The position numbers were made by a program, and so were the translations under genes. Shown in pieces: positions 9,235-19,274 of a stretch of 21,536 nucleotides of DNA. The notes below the pieces were generated by a model. It did not search any database. It worked only from the letters and a program-made list of their open reading frames with translations, and was not told the DNA's origin. Origin of the DNA: Parastagonospora avenae f. sp. tritici 18332-5 (taxonomy: Eukaryota > Ascomycota > Dothideomycetes > Pleosporales > Phaeosphaeriaceae); contig JAFJTR010000176.1 in the NCBI GenBank assembly GCA_022559985.1, positions 1 through 21,536 of the forward strand, in the 5' to 3' direction. Within the stretch, counting starts at the first letter, position 1. Every line of letters starts with the position of its first letter.

Positions 9235-9633
9235 TTATTCTACACGAGAATCAGCAGCAACGAACGCAGACCGTCTGTGCGAGGACATCAAGAACATATC
9301 TTCTAGCCGATAAGGAGAGTATCGAAGAAGCAGTGCCACACCACGAGCAAAGTGGCAGTCACAGTAGTCCCAAATGACGTTCCCAGTGCACAGACCACCG
9401 ACTTCCGTATACTGGCACGCAGTCGTGCCTTCCAAACGTGCGATGAGCATCTCAGACGTCCAAATAAGCTCTCCAATCTTCACTGGTACAAAGCCTATAC
9501 TCAACAGATGCCACATGTACACGTCGAAGTAAGACACTGGGGCTACGGGACAAGATATGCAAGCTCGCGTGAATGCGCAATCGGCCAGAGATTCAACAGA
9601 AAAGGAAAGAGCCAACGCCAAGACATGACTCAA
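9235..9633 (-). CDS. Short Cys-containing open frame, doubtful
   Basis: A 132-codon frame with a weakly hydrophobic start (SHVLALALSFSVE) and about seven cysteines, several in pairs (ACISC, YCDC). The size and cysteines recall small secreted fungal proteins, but the signal peptide is poor. A plus-strand frame of 104 codons covers much of the same interval, and neither shows a known motif. It ends immediately left of a TATA word at 9216-9221. Reported only because it is the sole candidate gene between copy C and the next gene. Confidence 0.2.
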   Translation of the reverse strand: MSHVLALALSFSVESLADCAFTRACISCPVAPVSYFDVYMWHLLSIGFVPVKIGELIWTSEMLIARLEGTTACQYTEVGGLCTGNVIWDYCDCHFARGVALLLRYSPYRLEDMFLMSSHRRSAFVAADSRVE

Positions 9634-9837
9634 TATCTCAAGATGACGTCCAACTACTTTAATTGAGTGAATAGTTCTTCATAAAATCTTTTACTCATGC
9701 AGATCATCCCGAAGAAAATGCGCTACATGCAAATGTACCCAATCCCATGCTGAGTATCCGTAGCCTTAACGCCTCGCTTCATGACATAAAATTTGCCGCC
9801 CAAACAACCTCTTTACCATAATCTGTGGCCAAGGATC

Positions 9838-11095
9838 TTATCGATACGCCGCATACTCCAGCTCCTCCCTTCTCGTACCCGGCGGACTGTGCGACATTGG
9901 AGCTGGCAAGCTCAGCCTCCTCGTATCCACCTTGACCTCCCTGAGATCGATCTCGCGATCCAATTCATCAGCATCGTGGAATGTGCCGACGTGTTTGACC
10001 AGCGCGTCCACGTTCCGGCAAATTGCATCCACATCACGGCCCTTGCTGCAAATGATGCACGCGTACTCCCCGTCAGGGGTGTGGCACTTGAGCGCGAAAC
10101 GCTGACCGAGCCTGAATTCGCGCGTCTCCATGATTTCAGTCTCGTAGCCATGTTCGATAATAGTGCGCGGCGTGCGTTTTCCAATCATCCAGAAGTCATC
10201 GGCTGTAACGTCGAGGACAACGCCGCAAGCTGGGCATTGGCACGGGCCGCCGGGTGCAAAGTTTGCGGATAGTGGTTTGTCGCGCACGTGTTGGAGGTCG
10301 AGGCTATAGCGGCAGAAGAGTTGGTCTCCAGAGTCCATGATAGCAGTTGGCGCGCGTCGAGGTGGTACCGAAACTGATCGCGGTGGCGAGGCGGAGCGGA
10401 CTGAGTTGCCCGAGGACATGCGCTGTTGTGCTTGGTGTAGGGCATCTAAGGAGCCTTCGCGGGCGGCGTTGGATGCGGCGATGAGCTTCGCTTGGTCGGC
10501 ACGAGTGAGCTGTCGGTCATTATTGAGGGCGTCTTGGAGGACATTGATAACGGTCTGCTGGAGGGAAATGATTTGGGCTTGGAGTTGGTTCTCGGCGATG
10601 GCTGTGGGGTGGTTAGAGACGTCTGAGATAAGCTGATGGGGGACATACCATCACCCTGCGCAAATCTGCTGCCATACCGACCAAATCCATCGTCGTACAT
10701 TCTTTGAATCATGGCTGCATCCCTGCTCAGAACAAAGCCTACGTCGTCGTTTCCCCGGCCGCCTCCTCCACCTCCACCGCCGCCATTCTTCAAGCGGTCG
10801 ATCTCCTTCTGCCTATCCTCAGCCCTTTGTTGCGCCTTCTCGAATTCATTCTTGAGTTGCTTGATCTCGCCGTCTTGCTGCACATCACGTGCGCGCTGTT
10901 TATGTTGCTGGCGCTTGTCGGAGACGCGGTCGTACAGGCCCATAGACGCTGTGAAAGTGCCCACCAACGTTGACGCCAGTGTGGCCATGATGAAGGTTTT
11001 CTGGTCCCAGTATTAGCAGATGCACAAGATGATTGTGTGTTCTGATTTCTTCGTACCTTGAGGTTCTTCTCCTCGATCCATGATGCGTAGTTCAT
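9838..11095 (-). CDS. Uncharacterised coiled-coil protein with C-terminal Cys/His motifs, two introns
   Basis: Spliced model on the minus strand: exon 1 11057-11095, intron 11001-11056 (GTACGA...CCAG), exon 2 10649-11000, intron 10602-10648 (GTATGT...CACAG, branch CTAAC), exon 3 9838-10601; 384 residues. The exon joins keep frame and read naturally (NLK/KTFIMATLAS and FAQGD/AIAENQLQ), which supports the first ATG at 11095 rather than the internal one at 10988. Features: a hydrophobic stretch at about 17-37 that could insert in or lie on a membrane; a Lys/Glu/Gln coiled coil at about 45-95; a run of nine Gly near 97-106; a second helical region before a Ser/Pro/Arg-rich linker (about 192-218); CQCPAC at 251-256; and CIIC at 312-315 with C325, H334 and H339, suggesting a zinc site. 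I do not recognise the family. It differs from the neighbouring multi-finger copies: no CCxC start and no stops, and it looks intact. Confidence 0.78.
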
Positions 11096-11931
11096 CTTTG
11101 CGGTTGCGGGAGCAAGCGCGCACGATCACAGGATAGTTTACGTGTATTGCGTGGGATGTGAAGGCGATAGTTTGATTTTGTGTGTCGCGTGTTAGAAGAA
11201 TCTTTGGTTTACCAGTTCTGAAGGCGAACGGTGTCGAGGTCGTCTAGTCCGGAAGGATCCCGCCCAATTTCGAGAAATTCAAAGGGCCGACGCGGGGTGA
11301 AAATGAAGTAAAGCCTCCCGTCTGCACGCGTGATGACGCACTGTCTCAAGATGCCCAACTACCGTGCGTAGGACGCCCCACGGCGCAGGATCGTCAGTGC
11401 AGCAGAAACGGCGGGTCCTGATTGCTCCATAACTCGCGCAACATCATGGGGATTCGGGAATGTATCGCAGACCGCCAGTTCGATGTCGTGTTTCGGCGCT
11501 TTACGTCATACGGCGGGTACGAGCGAATGGCTGCCGCAACTTTCTAGCCGTCTTTGTTTTAGCCAGTAAGCGAATGCCTGGGAAGCTGGGGACAGATGTT
11601 CTGAGTGTCGTACATTTGTTGCTCAGGGACTGAGGCCAGAATCCGTACCTGCAGATGTTATGGGTAGTGGAGAAGGCACATTTTGCTCATAACGTCGGTT
11701 TCAAAGATAAGCGAGCCTCAACGACACCTGCTGCTTGAGAGGACTCCTGATCACGGTCAAGACATCGGCTGCTTCAACACTGAAGCATTCGACCGACACA
11801 GAATTGACAGCGGCATCCTTATCAGCGCGAACATGCGGTGCGGAATCACATCGGAAAAAAGATAAGCTCGGTGCTGGCGGGGAAGAAGCTTGGCGGGATG
11901 GCGGAGTGCGCTAGGCGTAGCTTCGGGCAAT

Positions 11932-11949
11932 GTCTGACAGCTGTCAGAC
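11932..11949. repeat. Perfect 18-bp palindrome
   Basis: GTCTGACAGCTGTCAGAC is its own reverse complement over all 18 bases; the flanking bases do not extend it. It could be a site for a dimeric DNA-binding protein, or chance; nothing nearby identifies the factor. Confidence 0.6.
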
Positions 11950-12633
11950 TGCTGCGATGTTGTACCACATCAATTACCACCTGTCGCTTTGCAAGATCCG
12001 AACGTTTCAACCCGGCTGACGTGGAATCACTCATGCTGGGCGTCGCCTTGTACTCAAGAAGTGATTCCGACGACGACGTTGCTCAGAACTCTGCTCACGT
12101 GCGAGAACCATCGACCAAGGAACCCCGGGATGGAGCTCACGTCAAGTGGTCGTGTCATAAATTGACATGGGAGATGTGCTCCCTGGCTGAAGGCCTGCCG
12201 TTTCGAGTTCTGGTACCGTATCATCTGACGTTAAAGACTCTTAGGCTAAGGCCAGAGGTAGTTAGCTGTTAGGTGTTAGACTAATAGTGAAGCCCGCAAC
12301 ACTGCTGGGGGTGCCTTCAAGGTCTGAGGAGCTGATGTGATGGGATCTATAATGCTAGCCTGTAAGTCCTCAACATCGAATAATACGGTAGTGCGATGGA
12401 GATACTTGCATTCATCGACATTAAGTGCTGGAGTGGGAACAGGTAGGTAGAGGTCGACCAATCGACCGTAACGCTGCGACATACAACATTTTGTTCCTAT
12501 ACCTAGGACACGATGCATAATTAGTCGATAGATTAGATGTTAGCAGTGCTTTAATGATCTTAGTCAAAGTGAGGAGAGTTCTTCTGGGTTGATGGTGGAT
12601 GGAACGCCTGGCTCGTGCGCTTAGCGCGACAGC

Positions 12634-12639
12634 ACGCGT
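12634..12639. promoter_or_regulatory. MluI cell-cycle box-like element before MSH2
   Basis: ACGCGT lies about 155 bases upstream of the MSH2 ATG, with further CGCG-containing words nearby (12624-12628, 12653, 12676). In yeasts, MBF binds ACGCGT and drives G1/S expression of replication and repair genes including MSH2. Transfer to this fungus is inference. Confidence 0.35.
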
Positions 12640-12793
12640 CAACCTTAGTCGCGTCCAAAAGTCGATTTAACTTTACGCGACTGGCAGAGAGACGCTGATC
12701 AAGACTTAACGAGAACTCTACCTTAGCTGACAACTCCTTTCCCCGTCAATTGTCCCACCGTTTAGATACCCGTTTCGCACTCACATACTCACC

Positions 12794-15606
12794 ATGGCGT
12801 CCAGACCGGAGATGCGAGAGGAGGATGAGACGGGCTTCTGCAAGTTCTTCCGCAACCTGCCTGGGAAGAATGAGGATACGATACGCATATTCGACCGCAA
12901 GGAATATTACAGTGCGCATGGCGAAGATGCGCTATTCATCGCAAGCACGGTAAGCATAAATTGCCAAAATTAATGCAAGAACTATGCTCACAAAACCAGG
13001 TTTACAAGACGACCGCCGTTATACGAAAGCTGGGACGAGACCCTGGCCTGGACTCCGTGACGATGACAAAGATGGTCTACTACAACTTCCTACGAGATGC
13101 GCTCTTCAGACTCAGCAAGCGAATAGAGATATGGCAGTCGCCGGCCCAGCGGATGGACTGGAAGATGGTGAAACAAGCATCACCAGGTAACCTACAAGAC
13201 CTCGAGGAGGAGCTTGGCGGTCGGATCGAGAATGCCCCCATAATACTGGCGGTAAAGGTCACCGCGAAGGCGTCCGAGGCACGTAGCGTCGGCGTCTGCT
13301 TTGCGGATGCCAGCGTCCGGGAGCTCGGCGTCACCGAATTTCTAGACAACGACCTCTACTCGAACTTCGAATCATTACTTATCCAGCTCGGCGTGAAGGA
13401 ATGCTTGATACAGCTAGATGCATCGAAGAAAGACATCGAGCTGAACAAGCTTCGGACAATCGCAGACAACTGTGGATGTGCTGTAGCGGAGCGAAGTGCG
13501 ACAGACTTTGGCACGAAGGACATCGAACAGGACCTACCACGATTGCTCAAAGACGAAGCCGGCACACTACCTCAAATGGATTTGAAGCTTGCCATGGGCG
13601 CAGCTTCTTGTCTGATACGATACCTGGGCCTCATGTCCGACTCATCGAACTTTGGACAGTATCAACTCTACCAGCATGACCTCTCACAATACATGAAGCT
13701 GGATGCGGCGGCGTTGAAGGCATTGAATCTGATGCCTGGGCCGAGAGACGGCGCGAAGAACATGAGCTTGTACGGGCTGCTAAATCATTGCAAGACGCCA
13801 ACAGGCAGTCGACTGCTTGCGCAATGGCTGAAGCAGCCGCTGATGAATGTGGCGGATATTGAGCGGCGACAGCAGCTAGTCGAAGCATTCGTCAACGATA
13901 CCGAGCTGAGGCAGACCATGCAAGAAGAACATCTGCGCTCCATACCAGATCTTTACCGCCTCGCGAAGAAATTCCAGCGCAAGGTCGCAAATCTGGAGGA
14001 TGTCGTTCGCGCATACCAAGTCATCATCCGATTACCTGGCTTCCTCACCTCTCTTGAGTCAGTCATGGACGAGAAGTACAAGGATCCTCTCGACGCTGAA
14101 TACACCGACAAGCTACGGCAATTCTCAACTGCGTTCGGAGGTCTGCAGGAGATGGTTGAGACAACAGTTGACTTGGATGCACTTGACAACCACGAGTTCA
14201 TTATCAAGCCCGAGTTTGACGAGGCACTACGAACGATCCGAAAGCGCCTGGATAAGCTCAAGCGCGATATGGAGTCTGAGCATGCGCGCGTCGGTGACGA
14301 CCTAAATCAGGATACGGAGAAGAAGCTATTCCTAGAGAACCACAAAGTACACGGATGGTGCTTCAGGCTTACGCGTAATGAGTCTGGCGCCATCAGGCAG
14401 AAGAAGCAGTATCAGGAGATCCAGACACAGAAGAACGGTGTCTACTTTACAACATCGACATTGCAGGATAAGCGACGAGAGTTTGACCAGATGTCCGAGA
14501 ACTACAATCGGACACAGTCTGGACTGGTCAACGAAGTTGTCTCAGTCGCATCATCGTACGTGCCGGTGATAGAGAAGCTGGCGGCAGTACTTGCACATCT
14601 CGATGTCACTGTTGCCTTCGCGCACGTTTCAGTCCACGCGCCAACCTCGTACACTCGCCCAAAAATGCACGCTCGAGGCACTGGCAACACGATTCTCAAG
14701 GAAGCCCGCCATCCGTGCATGGAGCAGCAAGACGACATCTCATTCATTACCAATGACATCAGCTTGACACGCGGCAAGAGTGAGTTTCTGATCATTACAG
14801 GTCCCAACATGGGCGGAAAGTCAACTTTCATCCGCCAGACTGGTGTCATTGCCCTCATGGCACAAATTGGTTGCTTTGTCCCGGCAGCAGAAGCAGAACT
14901 GACTATCTTTGACTGCATCCTTGCGCGAGTTGGTGCTAGTGATAGCTCACTCAAGGGTGTGTCAACATTCATGGCTGAGATGCTTGAGACAGCCAACATC
15001 CTCAAGTCGGCCACCAAAGAGTCGCTCATCATCATTGATGAGCTTGGACGTGGCACCAGCACCTACGACGGTTTCGGTCTTGCATGGGCCATCTCGGAGT
15101 ACATCGTCAAAGAGATCGGCGCCTTCGCCCTGTTCGCGACGCACTTCCACGAGCTGACCGCGCTCTCGAAAACATATCCCCAGGTCGAGAACCTCCACGT
15201 CGTCGCGCACATCTCCGAAGGCACCGAAGAGACCGACAGCGGCGTCCAAAAGAAGCGCGAAGTCACTCTCCTCTACAAAGTCGAGCCTGGCTTCTCGGAC
15301 CAGTCATTCGGTATTCACGTCGCGGAGCTCGTACGATTCCCACAGAAAGTCATCAACATGGCGAAGCGCAAGGCCGATGAGCTTGAAGACTTCTCGGGCA
15401 AGCATGAGGACAACTTTGTGCAGGCCAGTAAGGAGGAGGTGGAGGAGGGAAGCAAGATGTTGAAAGAGATGCTAGCAAAGTGGAAGGAAGAAGTTGAAGG
15501 GAAGGGCTTGACGAAGAAACAGCAAGTTGAGAGGATGAAGGAACTCGTCCAGGAGAATGAGGCACTGCAAGCGAATGGGTTCTTCAGGGGCATACAAGCG
15601 TTGTAA
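12794..15606 (+). CDS. MSH2: DNA mismatch repair protein Msh2 (MutS homolog 2)
   Basis: Exon 1 12794-12949, intron 12950-12999 (GTAAGC...CCAG, 50 bp), exon 2 13000-15606; 920 residues, close to the usual 930-960 for Msh2. The ATG at 12794 gives a normal N-terminus (ETGFCKFFRNLP...IRIFDRKEYYSAHG), and the exon junction falls within IAST/VYKTTAV. Domains run in MutS order: mismatch-binding region (about 20-135), connector (about 150-290), lever and clamp (about 300-610), and ATPase (about 620-850) with Walker A GPNMGGKST at 653-661, Walker B and signature DELGRGTSTYDG from 732, and H-loop FATHFHEL. The Lys/Glu-rich C-terminus is that used for dimerisation. It acts in the nucleus as MutS-alpha with Msh6 and MutS-beta with Msh3, recognising mispairs and small loops. 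All visible key residues are present and the frame is intact, so it looks functional. It lies midway in the inverted-repeat interval. Confidence 0.97.
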
Positions 15607-15942
15607 TGCTACATCTTCTTCACACGGATATGGCCGGCGCATGGGCGCAACAACAGATGTATAGGAACTTCTCTGGGTACAACAATACCATAGCGATACC
15701 ACAAATGTAATGAATCAACACGTTCATGTTCTGACCATGACGGTGGTCGTGAAAGGACGGCGCCACACCACTCAGCCACACCCAGGGTCCAGGGCGTCGG
15801 TAACGCGTGGACCCCGCCATCCCACCTCCAGCTTGTCCCTCAAGTCCGACCATAGCTCCCGACCACAACACTCACATTCAACACGACAATCAATACCCCC
15901 ACTACATCCCACGTTAGGCTCATCTCCACATGCAAATCCATC
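15607..15942. other. MSH2-IST1 spacer
   Basis: 336 bases between two plus-strand genes, holding the MSH2 3' region and the IST1 promoter. The last 100 bases before IST1 are rich in CA and CCA words, as is common in fungal leaders. No other feature was seen. Confidence 0.6.
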
Positions 15943-16895
15943 ATGGCGCCGGCACAATCTCTAGTCGTACGTCTCAATCCGTCGAGTGGTGCAGTCGTAA
16001 GCTAGGCAGCTAATATGCCCCAGGCCAAGCTCAAAGTCCAGCTTAAATTGAGCATATCGCGATTACGCATGGTGCAGCAAAAGGACAGCGCAAAGTCGAA
16101 ACAGGCGCGGAGAGAAATGGCACAGCTTCTCGAGGTACTTCGCAGTCCATCTTCACGCCTCAACAGGCAGCTAACATATCTCAGGTCGGCAAGCTCCAAT
16201 CCGCACGGATACGTGTCGAAAACATCATCCGCTCCGACATCACAACCGAACTCCACGAGATCCTCGAACTCTACTGCGAACTCCTGCTCGCGCGCTCGCA
16301 GCTCCTCGAATCAAGTACCGCAACCGGCGCAATACCGCTCGATCCCGCCCTCGAAGAAGCCGTCCGCAGCATCATCTACGCCGCGCCGCGCACCGAAGTC
16401 AAAGAACTGCACACCGTGCGCGCCCTACTCGTCGAGAAATTTGGCAAGGATGTAGCCCTCGCGAGCATGGAAGGCGAAGGCGTCGCCGAGCGCGTCGTCA
16501 AGAAACTGCGCGTCGAAACACCCAGCGAAGAACTCGTCGACGCGTACTTGTCTGAAATTGCGCGCTTCTACGGCGTCCCGTTCGGCGCATCGACGTCCGA
16601 TACACAAGAAGATGAAGACGATGACGACGAACCGAGCTCTGGCGTACCGGTGCTTGCGGACGACGACGGCAAGGGGGAGGAGTTGGTCAAAGCGACGCCG
16701 CCGAAAGCAGTGGGCCCGCAGAGCCCGCTGAGAGTGGTACCGCCGAGTCCGAGCACGGATAATGTGGCGCCGAAACTCAAGTTGCCGGGGAAGGCGGAGA
16801 AGGTGGCTAAGGAGCCGAAGAAGAGGGAGGATGGGCTAGGGAAGATTCCGGATGTGGATGAGTTGGCGAAGAGGTTTGCGCAGCTTAAGCGGTGA
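15943..16895 (+). CDS. IST1: ESCRT-III regulator Ist1
   Basis: Three exons: 15943-15966, 16024-16134 and 16185-16895, with introns 15967-16023 (GTACGT...CCCCAG, branch-like GCTAAT) and 16135-16184 (GTACTT...CTCAG, branch GCTAAC); 281 residues. The joins give the classic Ist1 start: MAPAQSLVAKLKVQLKLS, then SRLRMVQQKDSAKSKQARRE, then VGKLQSARIRVENIIR and LHEILELYCELLLAR. The Ist1 helical domain covers about residues 8-175. The acidic linker (EDEDDDDE) and Pro-rich stretch are disordered. The last residues (DVDELAKRFAQLKR) fit a MIM1-type motif for binding MIT domains such as that of Vps4. Ist1 acts on endosomes with Did2 and Vps4 in multivesicular-body sorting (established for the family). The second intron interrupts the domain and must be removed for a full product. 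Intact. Confidence 0.93.
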
Positions 16896-17443
16896 GAAGG
16901 GAGGGATTGTATGGAAGTCGCTATACTACTTATCCCTTTGGGGTTTGTTATGCTGAAGTTTCGCACTTTGGGCCTGTATCGCTTTTGTGAAGGGTCGCGC
17001 GATGTGGTACATTGCCCAATATCCATCGTCGGAGTGTTTGAATGTCTTTGAATGTCGTTAAGGACAACAGATATCAAGTTTGCAACAGGAAGCAGCTTAT
17101 CCCAGAGCCTAGAGCTCCATACAGGGCCTGACCAGTGTCAGTAACAACAGCTCCGTTCGATTTCTGTAGTAGTCACATGCTAGACACGCTGTAGCTGTCT
17201 TCCGTCCTATTCTGTTCACTTCAAACTCGATGGCGTGAACATGTAGTCCGCGGTGCTATAAACAGCACGCGCATCTACCCGCTACTAGCGCGAAATAGCG
17301 GGGCACGCATACGTCACCCCACTCCAGCTACCAAGCTCCAACATCACTCAGCCTCACTACTCGCACGACACCTCGCCACGACCCGAAACTCAAATACCAG
17401 GATCCAACCACACTCCTGCTTCTCCATCCCCCAAGCAAGCAAA
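16896..17443. other. IST1-CUE gene spacer
   Basis: 548 bases with no motif-bearing frame. The last about 120 bases are C/A-rich (ACACC, CCACG words) and end in AAGCAAAATG, a favourable start context, so they look like the leader of the CUE gene. Confidence 0.55.
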
Positions 17444-18052
17444 ATGTCACACCCCGACAACAACCCATGGCAAGACGAGTCCAGCGCAACCAGCGGCAAC
17501 CACCAAGGCTACGCGAATCCTAACCCCTACTCAACATACCAGGATCAAACACAGTCCCGTGACCCATATGCCGCCGACGCTCACCAAGGACAATACCAAA
17601 CCCCTTCCCATCCCCCGCCGCATCAACAACCTCTGAGCTCCCATCCCCCAGAGCGCTACTACGGAACCGGCACTGCAACCCACGACGACGCCGGCTGGGG
17701 CGAGTCTCAACCCTATCAGCCCCCAGCCCCTCAAGCCCAACAACATCAACAATCATCCTACCCTCAAGCCCCATCCCACCCGCAACCCAACCACCATGGC
17801 GAAACACCCCCGGGCCTGCCTCCCCGGCGCTCCGCCACGGACATCGCGCTGCCCACTGGCCAGGACCGCACGCACCAAATCGAAGTCATGCAGAGCTACG
17901 AGGCCGCGGGACGTAAAGATGAACACGACCAGAATGTGGAAATGCTGCAGAGGGAGTTTCCGAAGATTGATGGCAGTTTGATCGCGGCGATTTATGGGGA
18001 TAGTCAGAGTTTGAGCGCTACTAGGGAGATGTTGGGGGAGTTGGAGGGTTAG
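17444..18052 (+). CDS. CUE-domain protein with a Pro/Gln-rich N-terminus
   Basis: Single exon, 202 residues. Residues 1-130 are low-complexity, rich in Pro, Gln, His, Ser and Tyr (for example PPAPQAQQHQQSSYPQ) and probably disordered. A short linker (PPGLPPRRSATDIALP) leads to an acidic helical segment and a C-terminal CUE-like domain at about 163-202 (NVEMLQREFPKIDGSL...ATREMLGELEG), with the FP pair and hydrophobic positions typical of ubiquitin-binding CUE/UBA-like folds. The likely role is ubiquitin binding, perhaps in sorting or degradation. The plus-strand neighbour IST1 also works in ubiquitin-dependent sorting, but a functional link is only suggestive. The stop at 18050-18052 is followed within ten bases by a G-run repeat. 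Confidence 0.82.
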   Translation: MSHPDNNPWQDESSATSGNHQGYANPNPYSTYQDQTQSRDPYAADAHQGQYQTPSHPPPHQQPLSSHPPERYYGTGTATHDDAGWGESQPYQPPAPQAQQHQQSSYPQAPSHPQPNHHGETPPGLPPRRSATDIALPTGQDRTHQIEVMQSYEAAGRKDEHDQNVEMLQREFPKIDGSLIAAIYGDSQSLSATREMLGELEG

Positions 18053-18060
18053 ACGGGACG

Positions 18061-18109
18061 GAGGGGGAAGGGGGAAGGGGGAAGGGGGAAGGGGGAAGGG
18101 GGGGAGGGG
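18061..18109 (+). repeat. G-run minisatellite (GGGGGAA units)
   Basis: About six runs of four to eight G separated by AA or A: five near-perfect 7-bp units and a longer final G block. It lies in the 3' untranslated region of the CUE gene on the sense strand, so both the DNA and the mRNA could form G-quadruplexes (inference from run number and spacing). Unit number probably varies between strains. Confidence 0.9.
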
Positions 18110-19120
18110 CAGTGTGACGATGATGGATTGACGTAGGCTTTCGCATGATTTACCGCGATTAACATTAACTTTGAAGCTTACATGTTCGAATTGCGAATAC
18201 ATGAGCGCCGAGTAAACATGTCTGTCTTTGTCCAGTATCAAAGCATGCATGTTTGGTCTTTCGGAAGACGTACAAGCCCATTGACCGCTGCTGAACACCA
18301 AACGTTTGCGCAGGCTGTCCTTTCCTTATTGATAATCCACGTCATCATGTACCTTAAAGTACATCCCGAGAAAGTGTCTATTTCATGTTCCGCCAGTGCT
18401 CAATCTTAACAGTACTCTGCGTCAGCATTCATGTTCCTCATCCTCTATTCTATTGGAGACTCAATCGCTTCCCACATCCGCTAAACCGCCTCGTATACTC
18501 ACCGCGCCCACGCTGAGCCTTTTCAAATACCCAACTCCTCACAACAGCATCGTACATCCATTTACACCTTCGATGCCAGGAAGTAGCGTAAAAAAATAAA
18601 CTTGACCTGCCTATGAGAGTTATTGAGAAGCCGTCCACACAATTTGCAACACCATTGACTTCCAGAGCTCGGGTGGAGTTAGCGCTCGCATCTGCTCATT
18701 GGATGTGCGATCACGATGGATTTCGTTGGCTACAGGTGCTATACTGGAGGTTGTGGCTATGGGATAGTGGATCGTGGAGGCACTGGATGACTGCAGATTT
18801 GCTCTGGTTGTTAAGTTGAACTTGGGCGGACCATCTCACGCAAGTGCCGACACTCGAGTTAAGCTCTTTCATGTTGCGAACATAGCTGCATTGAAGCGCC
18901 AGGATTCGAAAGTTGTATTGAGACGATAGGAACAATAGATAGATGGGATGTATGGATTGTTCGAATTTCCTGATTCGAGCTGGATCTATTTGATGGGCAC
19001 TCGCACCGCTATGCATATGGCAGGAGCACAGGGAGAGATCCGTCGCCTACATGCTGTGATATGCGGTCGTTCTCATCGAAGGTGTGCTATCAGACATGTC
19101 AACAATCCGTTCAGTCAGTT
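18110..19120. other. 1-kb spacer, nothing recognised
   Basis: Between the CUE gene and the hAT remnant. Several 60-100-codon frames on both strands were read; none has motifs, signal peptides or biased composition. No RNA gene was seen. Confidence 0.5.
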
Positions 19121-19121
19121 C

Positions 19122-19240
19122 GCAGCCCTTGGCTTGAATTGAACTGCAAAAAGCAGGCCGAAAATTTTGAACAAACTAATTGAACTGTCTCCTAGCAAGG
19201 CTCGAACTGAACTGATTAAGAAACTTATTCAAACTGAACG
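19122..19240. repeat. hAT subterminal region with repeated GAACTG words
   Basis: TTGAACTG occurs at 19139-19146 and 19180-19187, GAACTGAACTG at about 19204-19214 and AACTGAAC at about 19232-19239, all just beyond the 3' end of the transposase. Clustered short repeats near the ends are normal for hAT elements, where the transposase binds them. The 3' terminus may be the CAG at 19123, but no partner end is visible in the window. Confidence 0.4.
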
Positions 19241-19274
19241 CTTTGTTACATACAAATTAGGCTTTGCTATTCTG

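Larger units (their letters stand above)
11096..12793. other. 1.7-kb divergent spacer, no confident gene
   Basis: The region separates the start of the coiled-coil gene (minus strand) from the start of MSH2 (plus strand), so it should hold both promoters. Small open frames (for example 11838-12272, plus) have no motif and odd composition. It contains an 18-bp perfect palindrome (11932-11949) and, near MSH2, an ACGCGT word (12634-12639). Confidence 0.5.

Noticed and set aside
9352..9666. 104-codon plus-strand open frame
   Set aside because: Overlaps an equally unsupported minus-strand frame; no motif in either.
10704..11016. Plus-strand frames with a poly-Pro run
   Set aside because: They are the shadow of the poly-Gly codons in the spliced minus-strand gene.
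11838..12272. 144-codon plus-strand frame in the MSH2 upstream spacer
   Set aside because: Arg/Ser-rich without motifs and no promoter; likely chance.
13080..15593. Many antisense and alternate frames across MSH2
   Set aside because: All lie under a clear, conserved coding exon.
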